From Candidatus Pantoea varia (GTDB lineage: Bacteria > Pseudomonadota > Gammaproteobacteria > Enterobacterales > Enterobacteriaceae): DNA of 64,000 nt. The notes under the pieces were generated by a model. It saw only the letters and a list, made by a program, of their open reading frames with translations. It had not been told where the DNA came from and made no database searches. The stretch's first letter is position 1; each line of letters opens with the position of its first letter. The position numbers and the translations under genes are program-made. Below are positions 35,392 through 46,026 of the stretch, one piece after another. The DNA is taken from assembly GCF_900115075.1 (NCBI RefSeq), contig NZ_FOVG01000001.1, forward strand, positions 248,001 through 312,000. Direction: 5' to 3'.

Positions 35392-36327
35392 TTACTCCGC
35401 CTTTTCATGCTCTTCACGCTGACGACGTTTCTCCTGCTTCTTCTTCTCAGCTTTCGCTTTAGCCACGGCCGCTTCACTCATGTCGTTGCGGATCTGCGCG
35501 TGGCTGATCAGGGCGAAAATCAGCGTGCCGCCGGTAATGTTGCCGAGCAGAGTCGGCAGGGCAAACGGCCAGAAGAATTCATGCCAGCTGATGCTGCCAT
35601 TAAAGACCAGATAGAGCACTTCCACCGATCCCACTACGATATGCGCCAGATCGCCCAGCGCGACCAGCCAGGTCATCATCACAATCACCAGCAGTTTGGC
35701 GCCGCCCGCCGAGGGAAACATCCAGACCATGGTGGCGATAATCCAGCCGGAAATCACTGCATTGGCAAACATCTCGCCAGGGGTGTTTTCCATTACCTTC
35801 ATACTGATTTTGGTAAATGCCTGACGGGTGGCTTCGTCAAATATCGGCATCTCATTGAATGCCAGCGCACCCAGCGCCGTCCCGATCAGGTTACCCAGCA
35901 GCACGATGCCCCATAAACGTAACAGCAGACCCGCGTTACCCCAGGTGGGTTTGTGCATCACCGGTAACACGGCGGTAACAGTGTTTTCCGTAAACAGCTG
36001 CTGGCGCGCCATAATGACGATAACAAAACCAAAGGTATAACCGAGGTTTTCCAGCAGGAATGCGCCCGGTACGCCATCCAGATGCACCTGAAATATCCCC
36101 TTCGCCATCAGCGAGGCGCCCATGGATAAGCCTGCAGCAATAGCTGACCAGAGCAGCGCCATACCGTCGCGCTCCAGCTCCTTTTCGCCATCCTGGCGAA
36201 TCTCTTCATGAATTGCAGCAGCGCGGGAGGGTAAAGCCTCCTCATCGACTTCGATATCAGTGCCCTTGTCCTTCTCTTCGCTCTCTACGTCGTTAGGACC
36301 CTGTTCATTACCTGATGAAGGCTTCAT
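35392..36327 (-). CDS. yfdC: YfdC, formate/nitrite-transporter-family membrane protein
   Basis: The 311-residue protein has an acidic N-terminal tail (about 50 residues), six membrane segments of the FNT fold (for example WSAIAAGLSMGASLM, FGFVIVIMARQQLFTENT, HIVVGSVEVLYLV) and a highly charged Lys/Arg/Glu C-terminal tail (AKAKAEKKKQEKRRQREEHEK). FNT proteins are pentameric channels for formate, nitrite or hydrosulfide; the substrate of YfdC is not known. It is adjacent to argW as in E. coli, and transcribed divergently from the ccm operon. Confidence 0.93.
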   Translation of the reverse strand: MKPSSGNEQGPNDVESEEKDKGTDIEVDEEALPSRAAAIHEEIRQDGEKELERDGMALLWSAIAAGLSMGASLMAKGIFQVHLDGVPGAFLLENLGYTFGFVIVIMARQQLFTENTVTAVLPVMHKPTWGNAGLLLRLWGIVLLGNLIGTALGALAFNEMPIFDEATRQAFTKISMKVMENTPGEMFANAVISGWIIATMVWMFPSAGGAKLLVIVMMTWLVALGDLAHIVVGSVEVLYLVFNGSISWHEFFWPFALPTLLGNITGGTLIFALISHAQIRNDMSEAAVAKAKAEKKKQEKRRQREEHEKAE

Positions 36328-36569
36328 ATTTTCTCCTGGTGATAGTGCTGTAGCGTAATAAGCGTAGCCGTTTTTTATTTGCCGGAAATGTAACGACCGA
36401 TGCGAATAAGCGTAACAACGTTTTTCGGAACTGCATTTTTATTCAGACTGCTGGCGATACCGCACGAATAATCCCCTTGCAGCGAATCTGAGCGCTGGGT
36501 CACACTTCGGCCCACAGCAACATTGTGGTAATATCCCGGCCACTTTTAGCTGGTGCGATTCCCCCCTCG

Positions 36570-37187
36570 ATGCTGGAAATCATTACGCTCACTTGTGCAT
36601 ACGACGAACGGTCGCTGTTTCGGCGGCTCTCATTTCGCGTGTCCGCAGGTGACATTGTGCAGATTGAAGGCCCCAATGGTGCCGGTAAGACCTCGTTATT
36701 GCGCCTGCTGGCTGGCCTGAGCCGTCCTGAAGAGGGTGAAATACGCTGGCAGCAACAGTCAATCCTGCGACAGCGCGAGACCTGGCATCAGGCGATGCTC
36801 TATCTGGGCCATCAGCCTGGCGTCAAAGGCGTGCTGTCGCCGCTGGAAAACCTGCGTTTCTACCATCCCGATTGCAGTGATGTGCAGATCTTTGCTGCGC
36901 TGGAAAGTGTCGATCTCACCGGCGATGAAGAAGTGCCGGTCAGCCGGTTGTCGGCGGGTCAGCAGCGTCGTGTGGCGCTGGCGCGTCTGTGGCTCAGTCA
37001 GGCTCGTGTATGGATTCTTGACGAGCCACTGACCGCCATCGACAAAAGGGGAATTGAAAAATTAATGGCGCAATTCACCCGCCATGCCGATAACGGCGGT
37101 GCAGTGATCCTGACAACCCATCAGGATTTGCCTGCGGATGCAGCGCGGGTGCGTAAAATTCGCCTCGGCGAGGAGGAGGCAGACTGA
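36570..37187 (+). CDS. ccmA: Heme exporter ATPase CcmA
   Basis: The 205-residue ABC ATPase has Walker A GPNGAGKT, signature [17 protein letters not shown] and Walker B VWILDEP. CcmA with CcmB, CcmC and CcmD forms the ABC complex that uses ATP to release holo-CcmE in cytochrome c maturation. The start ATG 36570 (MLEIITLTC) is preferred over the longer frame from 36525 because family members begin here; the ribosome site is weak. First gene of a tight operon; its stop shares a base with the ccmB start. Confidence 0.95.
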   Translation: MLEIITLTCAYDERSLFRRLSFRVSAGDIVQIEGPNGAGKTSLLRLLAGLSRPEEGEIRWQQQSILRQRETWHQAMLYLGHQPGVKGVLSPLENLRFYHPDCSDVQIFAALESVDLTGDEEVPVSRLSAGQQRRVALARLWLSQARVWILDEPLTAIDKRGIEKLMAQFTRHADNGGAVILTTHQDLPADAARVRKIRLGEEEAD

Positions 37188-37846
37188 TGCTGTTTCGCCT
37201 CATCCAGCGTGAACTGCGCATCGCTTTTCGCGGCGGTGCGGATGTGGTTAATCCGCTCTGGTTCTTCCTGATTGTCATTACCCTGTTTCCGCTGGGCATC
37301 GGACCGGACCCGCAACAGCTGGCGCGCATTGCACCGGGCATTGCCTGGGTTGCCGCGCTGCTGGCGTCGCTGCTGGCGCTGGAGCGGCTGTTTCGTGATG
37401 ACTTCAGCGATGGCTCACTTGAGCAGCTGGTGCTGCTGCCGACACCGCTGCCGGTGACGGTCATCGGTAAAGTGGTGGCGCACTGGCTGGTCACCGGCGT
37501 GCCGCTGATTATCCTGTCGCCGCTGGCCGCGCTGCTCTTGTCGCTGGATTTTAACGGCTGGCGGGCCATGGCCCTGACGCTGCTGCTGGGCACACCAACG
37601 CTGAGTTTTCTCGGAGCCATTGGCGTGGGTCTGACGGTAGGTTTACGGCGGGGCGGCGTGTTACTTAGCCTGCTGGTATTGCCGCTGGCTATTCCGGTTT
37701 TGATCTTCGCCAGTGCGGCGATGGACGCGGCCAGTCAGGGATTGCCCATCGGTGGCTATCTGGCGATTCTTGGCGCGATGCTGCTAGGCAGTGCAACACT
37801 CGCGCCGTTTGCTGCAGCGGCGGCGCTACGCATTACGTTGCAATAG
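37187..37846 (+). CDS. ccmB: Heme exporter membrane protein CcmB
   Basis: The 219-residue protein has six hydrophobic segments and the CcmB features FRDDFSDGSLEQLVLLP and FNGWRAMALTLLLGTPTLSFLG. It is the membrane subunit paired with CcmA in the inner membrane. It overlaps ccmA by one base. A 67-base gap follows before ccmC, with a small CCGCG/CGCGG hairpin near 37860-37880. Confidence 0.95.
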   Translation: MLFRLIQRELRIAFRGGADVVNPLWFFLIVITLFPLGIGPDPQQLARIAPGIAWVAALLASLLALERLFRDDFSDGSLEQLVLLPTPLPVTVIGKVVAHWLVTGVPLIILSPLAALLLSLDFNGWRAMALTLLLGTPTLSFLGAIGVGLTVGLRRGGVLLSLLVLPLAIPVLIFASAAMDAASQGLPIGGYLAILGAMLLGSATLAPFAAAAALRITLQ

Positions 37847-37913
37847 CCGCCTTGCAATAACCGCGCGTAAAAGACGCGGCATGACTCTTTTATCGTTAAT
37901 GTGAGCATTTGAT

Positions 37914-38654
37914 ATGTGGAAAGCGTTACATCAGCTGGCCAGACCCGAACGGCTCTATCAGTTTTCGGGGCGACTGGTTCCGTGGTTCGCCATCGCCGGG
38001 CTGGCGGCGTTGCTGCTGGGCTGGGTCTGGGGATTTGGCTTTGCTCCCGCTGACTATCAGCAGGGCGACAGTTTCCGCATCATGTACATTCATGTGCCCG
38101 CCGCGATGTGGTCGATGGGCATTTATGCTTCGATGGCCATCGCTGCCTTTATCGGCCTGGTGTGGCAGATGAAAATGGCCGATCTGGTCTCTGCCGCCAT
38201 GGCACCCGTAGGCGCGGTTTTTACCTTTATTGCGCTGGTCACGGGGTCCGCCTGGGGCAAGCCGATGTGGGGCACCTGGTGGATCTGGGATGCGCGTCTG
38301 ACCTCGGAGCTGGTGCTGCTGTTCCTCTATATGGGCGTTATTGCGCTTTATCACGCTTTTGATGACCGCCGCACCGCAGGCCGGGCCGCCGGAATTCTGA
38401 TTCTGGTCGGCGTGGTCAATCTGCCGATTATTCACTTCTCGGTGCAGTGGTGGAACACCCTCCATCAGGGCTCATCAGGCATTCTCCAGCAGGCGATTGC
38501 ACCGGTAATGCGCACGCCGCTGCGCTGGTCGATCCTCGGTTATCTGCTGGTCTTTATCACGCTGACTCTGATGCGACTGCGTAACCTGATTCTGTTAACC
38601 GAACGTCATCGTCCCTGGGCGATTGATGTGGCGAAGCGGGGGGAACAGTCATGA
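37914..38654 (+). CDS. ccmC: Heme-handling protein CcmC
   Basis: The 246-residue protein has six membrane helices and the tryptophan-rich periplasmic motif WGTWWIWDARLTSELVL. CcmC places heme on CcmE in the periplasm; two conserved His residues in the periplasmic loops (HVPAAMW, IHFSVQWWNTLHQG) serve as heme ligands. Its 3' end overlaps ccmD by 4 bases. Confidence 0.96.
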   Translation: MWKALHQLARPERLYQFSGRLVPWFAIAGLAALLLGWVWGFGFAPADYQQGDSFRIMYIHVPAAMWSMGIYASMAIAAFIGLVWQMKMADLVSAAMAPVGAVFTFIALVTGSAWGKPMWGTWWIWDARLTSELVLLFLYMGVIALYHAFDDRRTAGRAAGILILVGVVNLPIIHFSVQWWNTLHQGSSGILQQAIAPVMRTPLRWSILGYLLVFITLTLMRLRNLILLTERHRPWAIDVAKRGEQS

Positions 38655-38884
38655 CCTCCGCTTTTTCCTCCTGGCATGCCTTCTTTGCGATGGGAGGCTA
38701 CGCCTTCTACGTCTGGCTGGCGGTTGCCTGCACACTGCTTCCGCTCATCGGCCTGACGCTGCATACCCTGTTGCTGCGGCGTCGCCTGCTGGCTGAGATT
38801 CGCCAGCGCGATGCGCGGGAACGCCGCATCCGGGCGGCAAAATCTAAAAAAGCCGCGGCTGAAGCGGCAGGAGAGACACTGTGA
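38651..38884 (+). CDS. ccmD: Cytochrome c maturation protein CcmD
   Basis: This 77-residue protein has one membrane helix ([19 protein letters not shown], preceded by FAMGGYAFY, the CcmD signature) and a basic cytoplasmic tail. CcmD is needed for release of heme-loaded CcmE from the CcmABC complex. It overlaps ccmC and ccmE by 4 bases each. Confidence 0.94.
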   Translation: MTSAFSSWHAFFAMGGYAFYVWLAVACTLLPLIGLTLHTLLLRRRLLAEIRQRDARERRIRAAKSKKAAAEAAGETL

Positions 38885-39366
38885 ATACCCGTCGACGCAA
38901 CCGCCTCTATGCGGCAGTGGCGATTCTGCTCGGCCTCGGCCTGGCCACCGCGCTGGTGATGTATGCACTGCGCTCAAACATCGATCTGTTCTACACCCCA
39001 GGCGAAATCCTCTACGGCAAAGGCGAGGTGCACGAAAAGCCGGAAGCGGGTCAGCGGCTGCGTGTCGGAGGCATGGTCATGCCCGGCAGTGTCCGGCGCG
39101 ATCCGAAAACGCTGGCAGTCTCGTTCAAGCTTTATGATGCGCGCGGTGTGGTCAGCGTCAGTTTTGAAGGCATCCTGCCGGATCTGTTCCGTGAAGGGCA
39201 GGGCGTCGTGGCGCAGGGCGTGCTGGCGGCGGGCAACCAGGTGATCGCCAAAGAAGTCCTGGCGAAACATGATGAGAAATATACCCCGCCGGAGATTGAA
39301 GACGCGATGAAGAGTAATCATACCGGCCCGCAGTCACTGTATCAGGCGGGAAATAAATCATCATGA
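38881..39366 (+). CDS. ccmE: Periplasmic heme chaperone CcmE
   Basis: The 161-residue protein has an N-terminal membrane anchor (about residues 9-29) and an OB-fold periplasmic domain. The heme-binding His130 is present in [11 protein letters not shown], as in E. coli. CcmE carries heme covalently from CcmC to the CcmFH ligase. It overlaps its neighbours by 4 bases at each end. Confidence 0.97.
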   Translation: MNTRRRNRLYAAVAILLGLGLATALVMYALRSNIDLFYTPGEILYGKGEVHEKPEAGQRLRVGGMVMPGSVRRDPKTLAVSFKLYDARGVVSVSFEGILPDLFREGQGVVAQGVLAAGNQVIAKEVLAKHDEKYTPPEIEDAMKSNHTGPQSLYQAGNKSS

Positions 39367-41321
39367 TGCCCGAGATTGGTACTTTTCTGCTCTGCCTGGC
39401 GCTGGGCCTCTCCCTGCTGCTGAGCAGCTATCCGCTGTGGGGCGCCGTGCGCCAGGATGCCCGCCTGATGGCGATGGCACGTCCGCTGGCCTGCGGTCTG
39501 TTTGTCTGTATCGCGGCGGCTTTTGCGCTGCTGGTCTGGGCCTTTATCAGCAACGATTTTACCGTTGCCTATGTCGTCACAAACTCCAATAGCCTGCTGC
39601 CGGTTTACTATCGCATCGCTGCCACCTGGGGCGCGCATGAAGGATCGCTGCTGCTGTGGGTGTTGCTGCTCAGCACCTGGACACTGGCGGTGGCAATATT
39701 CAGTCGCGGTATGCCGCAGGATGCGCTGGCCCGCGTGCTGGCGGTGATGGGGATGATCAATCTCGGCTTCCTGCTGTTTATCCTGCTGACCTCGAATCCA
39801 TTTGGTCGCACGCTGCCGGACTTCCCGATAGACGGGCACGACCTGAATCCGATGCTGCAGGATATTGGCCTGATCTTCCATCCGCCGCTGCTCTATATGG
39901 GTTACGTCGGTTTTTCAGTGGCGTTTGCCTTCGCTATCGCCTCACTGATGACCGGACGACTGGATACCGCATGGGCGCGCTGGTCACGACCCTGGACGAC
40001 TGCGGCCTGGGTCTTTCTGACCATCGGTATCGTACTTGGCTCTGCGTGGGCCTATTACGAGCTGGGCTGGGGCGGCTGGTGGTTCTGGGACCCGGTTGAA
40101 AATGCGTCGTTTATGCCGTGGCTGGCAGGCACCGCCCTGATGCACTCGCTGGCGGTCACCGAAAAGCGAGGCACCTTTAAGGCCTGGACCGTGCTGCTGG
40201 CGATTACCGCGTTTTCGCTGAGCCTGCTGGGAACGTTCCTGGTGCGCTCCGGGGTGCTGGTGTCGGTGCATTCCTTCGCCTCCGATCCGGCGCGCGGGAT
40301 GTTTATCCTCGCGTTTCTGGTAATTGTCATCGGCAGTTCGCTGCTGCTCTATGCGATCAAAGGCGGGCAGGTGCGTGGCCGGGTGCAGAATGAAACCTGG
40401 TCGCGCGAATCGTTTCTGCTGGGCAATAACGTGCTGCTGATTGCGGCGATGCTGGTCGTTCTGCTCGGCACGCTGTTGCCGCTGATTCACAAGCAACTGG
40501 GACTGGGCAGCATTTCGGTCGGCGAGCCGTTCTTCAACACCATGTTCAGCTGGCTGATGGCGCCGTTTGCGCTGCTGATGGGGATCGGACCGCTGGTGCG
40601 CTGGCGTCGCGATGAACCGCAGAAGCTGGCTAAACGGCTGGCGCTGGCGCTGATAGTGACCCTGGCCTGTTCCGTCATCATTCCCTGGTGGTTGCAGGAT
40701 CGCATTGAGGCGATGACCGTGGTTGGCCTGCTGATGTCACTCTGGATTATCGTGCTGACACTGCTGGAGCTGCATGAGCGCGCCACTCATCGTCATCCAT
40801 TCTTTGCCGGTTTACGTCACCTGTCACGCAGCCACTGGGGCATGGTGCTGGGCCATCTTGGCGTGGGTGTGACGGTGATTGGAATTGCATTCAGCACGCA
40901 GTATAGCGTGGAACGGGATGTGCGGATGAAGGCGGGTGATAGCGTCGATATTCATCATTATCACTTTGTCTTCCGCGGCGTGCAGAATTTGCAGGGGCCA
41001 AACTACAGTGGCGGCATGGGCATCATCGATGTCACGCGCAACGGCAAACACGAAGCAACGCTGCAGGCGGAAAAACGCTTTTATACCGCAGCCCGCACCA
41101 TGATGACTGAAGCGGCGATCGATGGCGGTTTCAGCCGCGATCTCTACGCCGCGCTGGGTGAAGAGCTGGAGGATGGCGGCTGGGCTGTGCGCATTTACTA
41201 CAAACCCTTTGTCCGCTGGATCTGGTTCGGTGGCGCGCTGATGGCGCTGGGAGGGCTGTTCTGCCTGTTTGATCCCCGTTACCGTTCACGCAAAAAAGCG
41301 GGACCGGAGGCGCGGACATGA
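39363..41321 (+). CDS. ccmF: Cytochrome c heme lyase subunit CcmF
   Basis: The 652-residue polytopic protein carries the heme-handling signature [18 protein letters not shown] and the early motif [15 protein letters not shown]. CcmF, with CcmH and CcmI, attaches heme to the CXXCH motif of apocytochromes at the periplasmic face. Length matches the E. coli protein closely. It overlaps ccmE and ccmG by 4 bases. Confidence 0.97.
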   Translation: MMPEIGTFLLCLALGLSLLLSSYPLWGAVRQDARLMAMARPLACGLFVCIAAAFALLVWAFISNDFTVAYVVTNSNSLLPVYYRIAATWGAHEGSLLLWVLLLSTWTLAVAIFSRGMPQDALARVLAVMGMINLGFLLFILLTSNPFGRTLPDFPIDGHDLNPMLQDIGLIFHPPLLYMGYVGFSVAFAFAIASLMTGRLDTAWARWSRPWTTAAWVFLTIGIVLGSAWAYYELGWGGWWFWDPVENASFMPWLAGTALMHSLAVTEKRGTFKAWTVLLAITAFSLSLLGTFLVRSGVLVSVHSFASDPARGMFILAFLVIVIGSSLLLYAIKGGQVRGRVQNETWSRESFLLGNNVLLIAAMLVVLLGTLLPLIHKQLGLGSISVGEPFFNTMFSWLMAPFALLMGIGPLVRWRRDEPQKLAKRLALALIVTLACSVIIPWWLQDRIEAMTVVGLLMSLWIIVLTLLELHERATHRHPFFAGLRHLSRSHWGMVLGHLGVGVTVIGIAFSTQYSVERDVRMKAGDSVDIHHYHFVFRGVQNLQGPNYSGGMGIIDVTRNGKHEATLQAEKRFYTAARTMMTEAAIDGGFSRDLYAALGEELEDGGWAVRIYYKPFVRWIWFGGALMALGGLFCLFDPRYRSRKKAGPEART

Positions 41322-41875
41322 ACAAGAGAGTCCTGTTTATCCCTCTGATGCTGTTTCTGCTGCTGGCGGCAGCGTTACTGTGGCAGCTGACACGCAATGC
41401 CGATGGCGACGATCCGACCCGTCTCGAATCCGCGCTGATCGGCAAACCGGTGCCGCTGTTCCGGCTGGAAGCTCTGGATCAGCCGGGCAAAACCTACGAC
41501 CAGCGCGTTCTGACCGATGGCAAACCGATACTACTGAACGTCTGGGCGACCTGGTGTCCGACCTGTCGCGCCGAGCATCAGTATCTGAATACGCTGGCGG
41601 AACAGGGCATTCGCGTGGTCGGGCTGAACTATAAAGACGATCGTCAAAAAGCAGTGAACTGGCTGAACACTCTGGGCAATCCGTACGCGCTGAGCCTTTA
41701 TGATGGCAGCGGCATGCTGGGACTGGATCTCGGCGTCTATGGCGCACCGGAAACGTTCCTGATCGACGGTCACGGGATCATCCGTTATCGCCACGCGGGC
41801 GATCTGAATGCGCGCGTCTGGGATCAGGAAGTGAAACCCTTATGGATCAAATACAGTGCGGAGGCGGGATCATGA
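41318..41875 (+). CDS. ccmG: Thiol:disulfide oxidoreductase DsbE/CcmG
   Basis: The 185-residue thioredoxin-like protein has an N-terminal membrane anchor (residues 4-23), the redox motif WATWCPTC with Cys80 and Cys83, and the cis-Pro region YGAPETFLID. It reduces the apocytochrome (or CcmH) cysteines before heme attachment in the periplasm. Its stop overlaps the ccmH start by 4 bases. Confidence 0.96.
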   Translation: MNKRVLFIPLMLFLLLAAALLWQLTRNADGDDPTRLESALIGKPVPLFRLEALDQPGKTYDQRVLTDGKPILLNVWATWCPTCRAEHQYLNTLAEQGIRVVGLNYKDDRQKAVNWLNTLGNPYALSLYDGSGMLGLDLGVYGAPETFLIDGHGIIRYRHAGDLNARVWDQEVKPLWIKYSAEAGS

Positions 41876-42324
41876 GAACGCTGTTACTGCTCTGCGGTCT
41901 GCTGTTCAGCATCAATCTCTGGGCGACCATCGACACGCTGCAATTTGAATCGGTGGCGCAGGAAGAACAGTACCGTGACCTGACCGCTTCCCTGCGCTGT
42001 CCGAAATGTCAGAACAACAGCATCGCCGACTCAAACGCGATGATTGCCGCCGACATGCGGCTGAAAGTCTATCAGCTGATGAAGCAGGGTCAGAGTCGCC
42101 AGCAGATCATCGACTACATGGTGGCGCGCTACGGCAACTTCGTCAGCTATTCACCGCCGGTTACGCCCTCAACCGTGATTCTGTGGGCTGGCCCGGCGCT
42201 GTTTGTGCTGCTGGGTGGTGCGGTGATCATCCTGCGTAGCCGTCAGCGCAAAACCCGCAGTGAGCTGGATGAAGATGAGCAACAGCGTCTTAATGCGCTA
42301 CTGAAGTCAGACAGGAAGCCGTAA
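41872..42324 (+). CDS. ccmH: Cytochrome c maturation protein CcmH
   Basis: From ATG 41872 the product has 150 residues: a signal or anchor sequence, the redox motif LRCPKCQ (Cys43, Cys46) in a helical domain, then a membrane helix (about 103-123) and a short charged tail. It resembles only the N-terminal half of E. coli CcmH; the TPR half is the next gene, ccmI. The frame extends to 41842 inside ccmG but lacks a signal there. Confidence 0.95.
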   Translation: MRTLLLLCGLLFSINLWATIDTLQFESVAQEEQYRDLTASLRCPKCQNNSIADSNAMIAADMRLKVYQLMKQGQSRQQIIDYMVARYGNFVSYSPPVTPSTVILWAGPALFVLLGGAVIILRSRQRKTRSELDEDEQQRLNALLKSDRKP

Positions 42325-43535
42325 TGAGTGCATTTTGGATCACCCTTGTTATTTTACTGCTGGTGGCCTGCACGCTGTTCCTGGCGGCAGGCTGGCGGCA
42401 ACGTCAGGCCAGCGCAGGCGATCGCGATCGCCTGAATCAGCGCTTCTACCATCAGCGGATAGATGAGCTGGCGCAGGATGAAGAGCAGGGCGTCGTCGCT
42501 GAGCGTCCGCTGATGGAGCGGGAATTACAGCAGACACTGCTGGCGGATATTCCGCCGGCACAGACGATGCAGTCACACAGCAGCAGCCGCTGGATTTTGC
42601 TGCCAGGCCTGATTGTACTGATTGCGGTCTCGCTGGGGACTTATCTGAAAACCGGCGGCCTGGCACAATTCACTGGCTGGATGCAGGTGCAGCAGGCGTA
42701 TCCTGAGCTGCGAGCCCGACTGATGGAGCCCGGCGCTAAACCGCTGAGCATGGAAGAGCTGGCGCGTTTACAGCTCGGATTGCGTACCGCGTTGCAAACT
42801 GAACCGGATAATCTGGCCGACTGGACCATGCTGGGGCGGCTCGGCATGGTGCTGAACAATGTGGAGATCGCCAGCCAGGCGTTTGAGCATGCATTACAGC
42901 TGGCTCCCAACGATCTGGCGCTCAAGCAGGATTATGCGGAAGTCCTGACGCGATCCCCCGATCCGCAGGATAACCGTCAGGCGTCACTGCTGCTGCAGGC
43001 ATTGCTTAAAGCGGATCCGAAAAACCTGCGTACGCTTAGCCTGCTGGCATTTAATGCTTACGGACAGCAGCAATATGATCAGGCTATCGACGCATGGCAG
43101 ACCCTTTTAGCTCTGTTGCCGGCCGGTGATTCACGACATGCAATGATCGCCCGCAGCATCGAAAAGGCCAGAAGTGAGGCAGGGCAGCAGAGTCGTCAGC
43201 TGGCGCTGACCGTGACGCTGGCACCTAAGGCAGAAAAAATGTTACCGCCGGACGGAGTGTTGTATATTTCGGTTTCTGACGGGGATTCACCGGTACCGGT
43301 GGCGGTTAAGCGGATGCCGCTTAGCCACTTCCCGCTGTCGCTGACGCTGGATGACAGCAACGCCATGATGCCGGATCGTTTGCTTTCGGTGCAGCATCAG
43401 GTAGAGGTTCGGGTGCGAATCTCCCGCGATGGCAGCGCCAATCCGCAGCCGGGTGACTGGCTGGGGCTGAGCGCCGTAACGCCCTGGGATGGGCATCAGC
43501 CAATCGCGGTAGAGATCAATAAGCAGCTTCCCTGA
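42324..43535 (+). CDS. ccmI: Cytochrome c-type biogenesis TPR protein CcmI
   Basis: The 403-residue protein has two membrane helices (about 4-22 and 92-108), a heptad-rich segment between them, TPR repeats (LADWTMLGRLGMVLNNVEIASQAFEHALQLAPND and following), and a C-terminal domain with VLYISVSDGDSPVPVAVKRMP of the NrfG/CcmI type. It holds apocytochrome C-termini for the heme ligase. In E. coli this is fused to CcmH; here it is separate, sharing one base with ccmH. Last gene of the operon. Confidence 0.94.
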   Translation: MSAFWITLVILLLVACTLFLAAGWRQRQASAGDRDRLNQRFYHQRIDELAQDEEQGVVAERPLMERELQQTLLADIPPAQTMQSHSSSRWILLPGLIVLIAVSLGTYLKTGGLAQFTGWMQVQQAYPELRARLMEPGAKPLSMEELARLQLGLRTALQTEPDNLADWTMLGRLGMVLNNVEIASQAFEHALQLAPNDLALKQDYAEVLTRSPDPQDNRQASLLLQALLKADPKNLRTLSLLAFNAYGQQQYDQAIDAWQTLLALLPAGDSRHAMIARSIEKARSEAGQQSRQLALTVTLAPKAEKMLPPDGVLYISVSDGDSPVPVAVKRMPLSHFPLSLTLDDSNAMMPDRLLSVQHQVEVRVRISRDGSANPQPGDWLGLSAVTPWDGHQPIAVEINKQLP

Positions 43536-43685
43536 ACGTAAAAATTGATAACGTTAATAATGATGCGTGCCATTGCCTGCTGCCTCTGGCACAAACTCAG
43601 CTATGCTCATCGGGTAAGCCGATTCGACACCGGGCTGTGACCTGAACGATGGGTAGACCTTTTTCATCCGCACAGGGAGATTGGA

Positions 43686-44450
43686 ATGAATTATCGCCTG
43701 ACCAGCCTGGCTATGGCCAGCGTCCTTCTGGTAGGTTGTGCCAGTTCAAAGCCGGCGAATAGCGATCCTGCTCAGCGCAGCGATCCCTTCGAAAGCTTTA
43801 ACCGCACGATGTTTAACTTTAACTACAACGTGCTGGATCCGTATGTATTGCGTCCGGTCGCTGTGGCCTGGCGTGATTATGTGCCGGTCCCGGCACGTAC
43901 CGGCCTGAGCAACTTCCTTGGCAACCTGGAAGAGCCGGCCAGCATGGTCAACGCCATCCTGGTGGGTAACGGGCGTGACGCGGGTATTCACTTCACCCGT
44001 TTCTTCCTGAATAGCGTGCTGGGCCTGGGCGGTTTCATTGACGTTGCTGGTAAAGCGAACCCGGAACTGGCGCGTGAAGAACCGCACCGTTTCGGTACTA
44101 CGCTGGGTCACTATGGCGTCGGCTACGGGCCTTACGTTGAGTTGCCTGCTTACGGTAGCTTCACGGTTCGTCAGGATGGCGGCGACTACGTCGATACGCT
44201 TTATCCGATCCTTGGCTGGCTGACCTGGCCAATGTCGATTGGTAAATGGACGCTTGAAGGGATCGAGACCCGCGCGCAGCTGCTGGATTCCGATGCGATC
44301 CTGAAACAGCAGAGCGATCCGTATGCCTTTATCCGTAACGCCTACTTCCAGCGTCACGACTTCCTGGCGCGTGGCGGTAAGCTCAAGCCGGAAGATAATC
44401 CTAACGCCGCCGCGATTCAGGATGATTTGAAGGATATCGACGCGCAGTAA
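43686..44450 (+). CDS. mlaA: Outer-membrane lipid asymmetry lipoprotein MlaA (VacJ)
   Basis: The 254-residue protein has a lipoprotein signal with lipobox LVGC (Cys18) and the MlaA landmarks DPFESFNRTMFNFNYNVLD, FFLNSVLGLGGFIDVA and YGPYVELPAYGS. It removes misplaced phospholipids from the outer leaflet of the outer membrane with porins and passes them to MlaC. A good ribosome site (AGGGAG) precedes the ATG. Its neighbour fadL is convergent, as in E. coli. Confidence 0.96.
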   Translation: MNYRLTSLAMASVLLVGCASSKPANSDPAQRSDPFESFNRTMFNFNYNVLDPYVLRPVAVAWRDYVPVPARTGLSNFLGNLEEPASMVNAILVGNGRDAGIHFTRFFLNSVLGLGGFIDVAGKANPELAREEPHRFGTTLGHYGVGYGPYVELPAYGSFTVRQDGGDYVDTLYPILGWLTWPMSIGKWTLEGIETRAQLLDSDAILKQQSDPYAFIRNAYFQRHDFLARGGKLKPEDNPNAAAIQDDLKDIDAQ

Positions 44451-44611
44451 GTGCAGAACACCAGACACGCGGCTTGCTGTGTTTTTCTGCAAACCGCATA
44501 GACGCTGAAGCGATGGGAGCATACGTTCCGCGCTGAGCAGCAAGGAATGGCGGTTTTGCGTCTTTGCGCAGGGCGTATGTTTCCTGAGCCATTAAGCGAT
44601 CCGCAGCCACA

Positions 44612-44643
44612 AAAAAGGGCGACTCACCAGAGTCGCCCTTTTT
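44612..44643. terminator. Bidirectional terminator between mlaA and fadL
   Basis: AAAAAGGGCGACT (44612-44624), loop CACCAG, AGTCGCCCTTTTT (44631-44643) is a 13-bp stem with T runs on both strands, placed between the convergent genes; it lies 16 bases beyond the fadL stop and about 160 bases after mlaA. Confidence 0.88.
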
Positions 44644-44658
44644 GATCCCGCTCGCCAG

Positions 44659-45942
44659 TCAGAACTTATAGTTAAAGTTCGCGCCGTAGAGCCAGGCCTT
44701 CCCTTCAGAGGTAAAGGTATACGGACCTTCTTTCACCGTCACTTTCTGTCCATGCATATAAGAGATGCCTAAATCAACCGAGGCATCATCGTTAAAGGCA
44801 TAAGACGTACCGGCACTCAGCCATAAACGATCCTGGTCAGGAATAGAGATTGAACGCTTATCAGCCGGAACCGGACTATCATCAAACGCAATACCGGTAC
44901 GGAACGTCCAGTTTTTGTCGTAGGAATAGGTGGTGCCCAGCGCAATGCGGTACGCATCGTGGAAGCTTTCATCTTTATAGAACAGCGTCTGGCCGTTTGA
45001 ACCGGTAGCTTTCAGCTCCTGGAACTGACTCCAGCTGGTGTATGCCATGCTGTAGTGAACCGCCCACTGCGGTGCCACTTTATGCCAGCCCGACACTTCC
45101 CACATCTCCGGCAGATTCAGGGTTAATGCGCCCGGAACAGTGGTGCCGTTGGTGCCAAAAGGGACACCTGACACTTCCGGATTATTCACCGCATTCAGAC
45201 GGGAGGAGAGGCTGCTTTTGTAATCGCCATCAAAGTCGACTTTCACTTCTGAACGGTAGGTAAAGCCGAAGCGGTTATTTTCATCCACTTCATACAGGAT
45301 GCCGGCATTCCAGCCGTAGCCCCACTCATCGCCTTTCAGATGGGCAACCTGGGTATCAGCCGGAACCCCCAGTCTCGCGCCTGATTCACCGGCATAACGC
45401 TCAATTTTGGCTTTGGCGTAAACCGCATCAAAACCGATGCCAGCACTGAAATGCTCATTGAAGCGATAAGCAGTGCTGAGATTTAAATTGCCGGTCATCA
45501 GGTCAGTTTTACCGCCGTAACCGCCTGCGGTGTAGCCATTATTAAACTCTGTTGCTAAGCCATAATTTGACGTTGCAGAGGCGCCAATCCACCACTGATC
45601 GTTAATGGGCTGGACATAATGAATATTGGGGACCCACTGATTCGGGGCAATATTATTGGCATCCAGGCTGCGGCCGCTGGGACTGCGACCACTGATATTC
45701 ACATCCGGCGCAATATAAACGGCACCGATTGAAAATTCCGGACGATCTATTAACGCCATCGTCGCCGGGTTACGACTGGCTGACGCCGCGGTATCACCCA
45801 TCGCCCCTTCGCCTGAATATGCGCGACCTAAACCAATCGTAGAGAATTCATTTAACTGAAACCCAGCAGCGTAAACGTGGGAAGAGACAAGCGCCACTGC
45901 AGCCGCCACGGCTGACTTTGCAAACAGGTTTTTATGGTTCAT
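44659..45942 (-). CDS. fadL: Long-chain fatty acid outer-membrane transporter FadL
   Basis: From ATG 45942 the product has 427 residues: a signal peptide ending SSHVYA, the N-terminal hatch [19 protein letters not shown] with the NPA motif ([10 protein letters not shown]), and a 14-strand barrel ending with [11 protein letters not shown]. It takes up long-chain fatty acids. The frame is open to 46029, but only 45942 gives a signal peptide and a ribosome site (TGAGG). Two FadR-like operators lie in the promoter, fitting repression in the absence of fatty acids. Confidence 0.96.
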   Translation of the reverse strand: MNHKNLFAKSAVAAAVALVSSHVYAAGFQLNEFSTIGLGRAYSGEGAMGDTAASASRNPATMALIDRPEFSIGAVYIAPDVNISGRSPSGRSLDANNIAPNQWVPNIHYVQPINDQWWIGASATSNYGLATEFNNGYTAGGYGGKTDLMTGNLNLSTAYRFNEHFSAGIGFDAVYAKAKIERYAGESGARLGVPADTQVAHLKGDEWGYGWNAGILYEVDENNRFGFTYRSEVKVDFDGDYKSSLSSRLNAVNNPEVSGVPFGTNGTTVPGALTLNLPEMWEVSGWHKVAPQWAVHYSMAYTSWSQFQELKATGSNGQTLFYKDESFHDAYRIALGTTYSYDKNWTFRTGIAFDDSPVPADKRSISIPDQDRLWLSAGTSYAFNDDASVDLGISYMHGQKVTVKEGPYTFTSEGKAWLYGANFNYKF

Positions 45943-46026
45943 GACCACAACCTCATGTGAATTATTATTTAACGCTAGAACGTCGCGTAACAAAGGACGG
46001 CGGATTGTAGGGACTGATGTAAAGCG

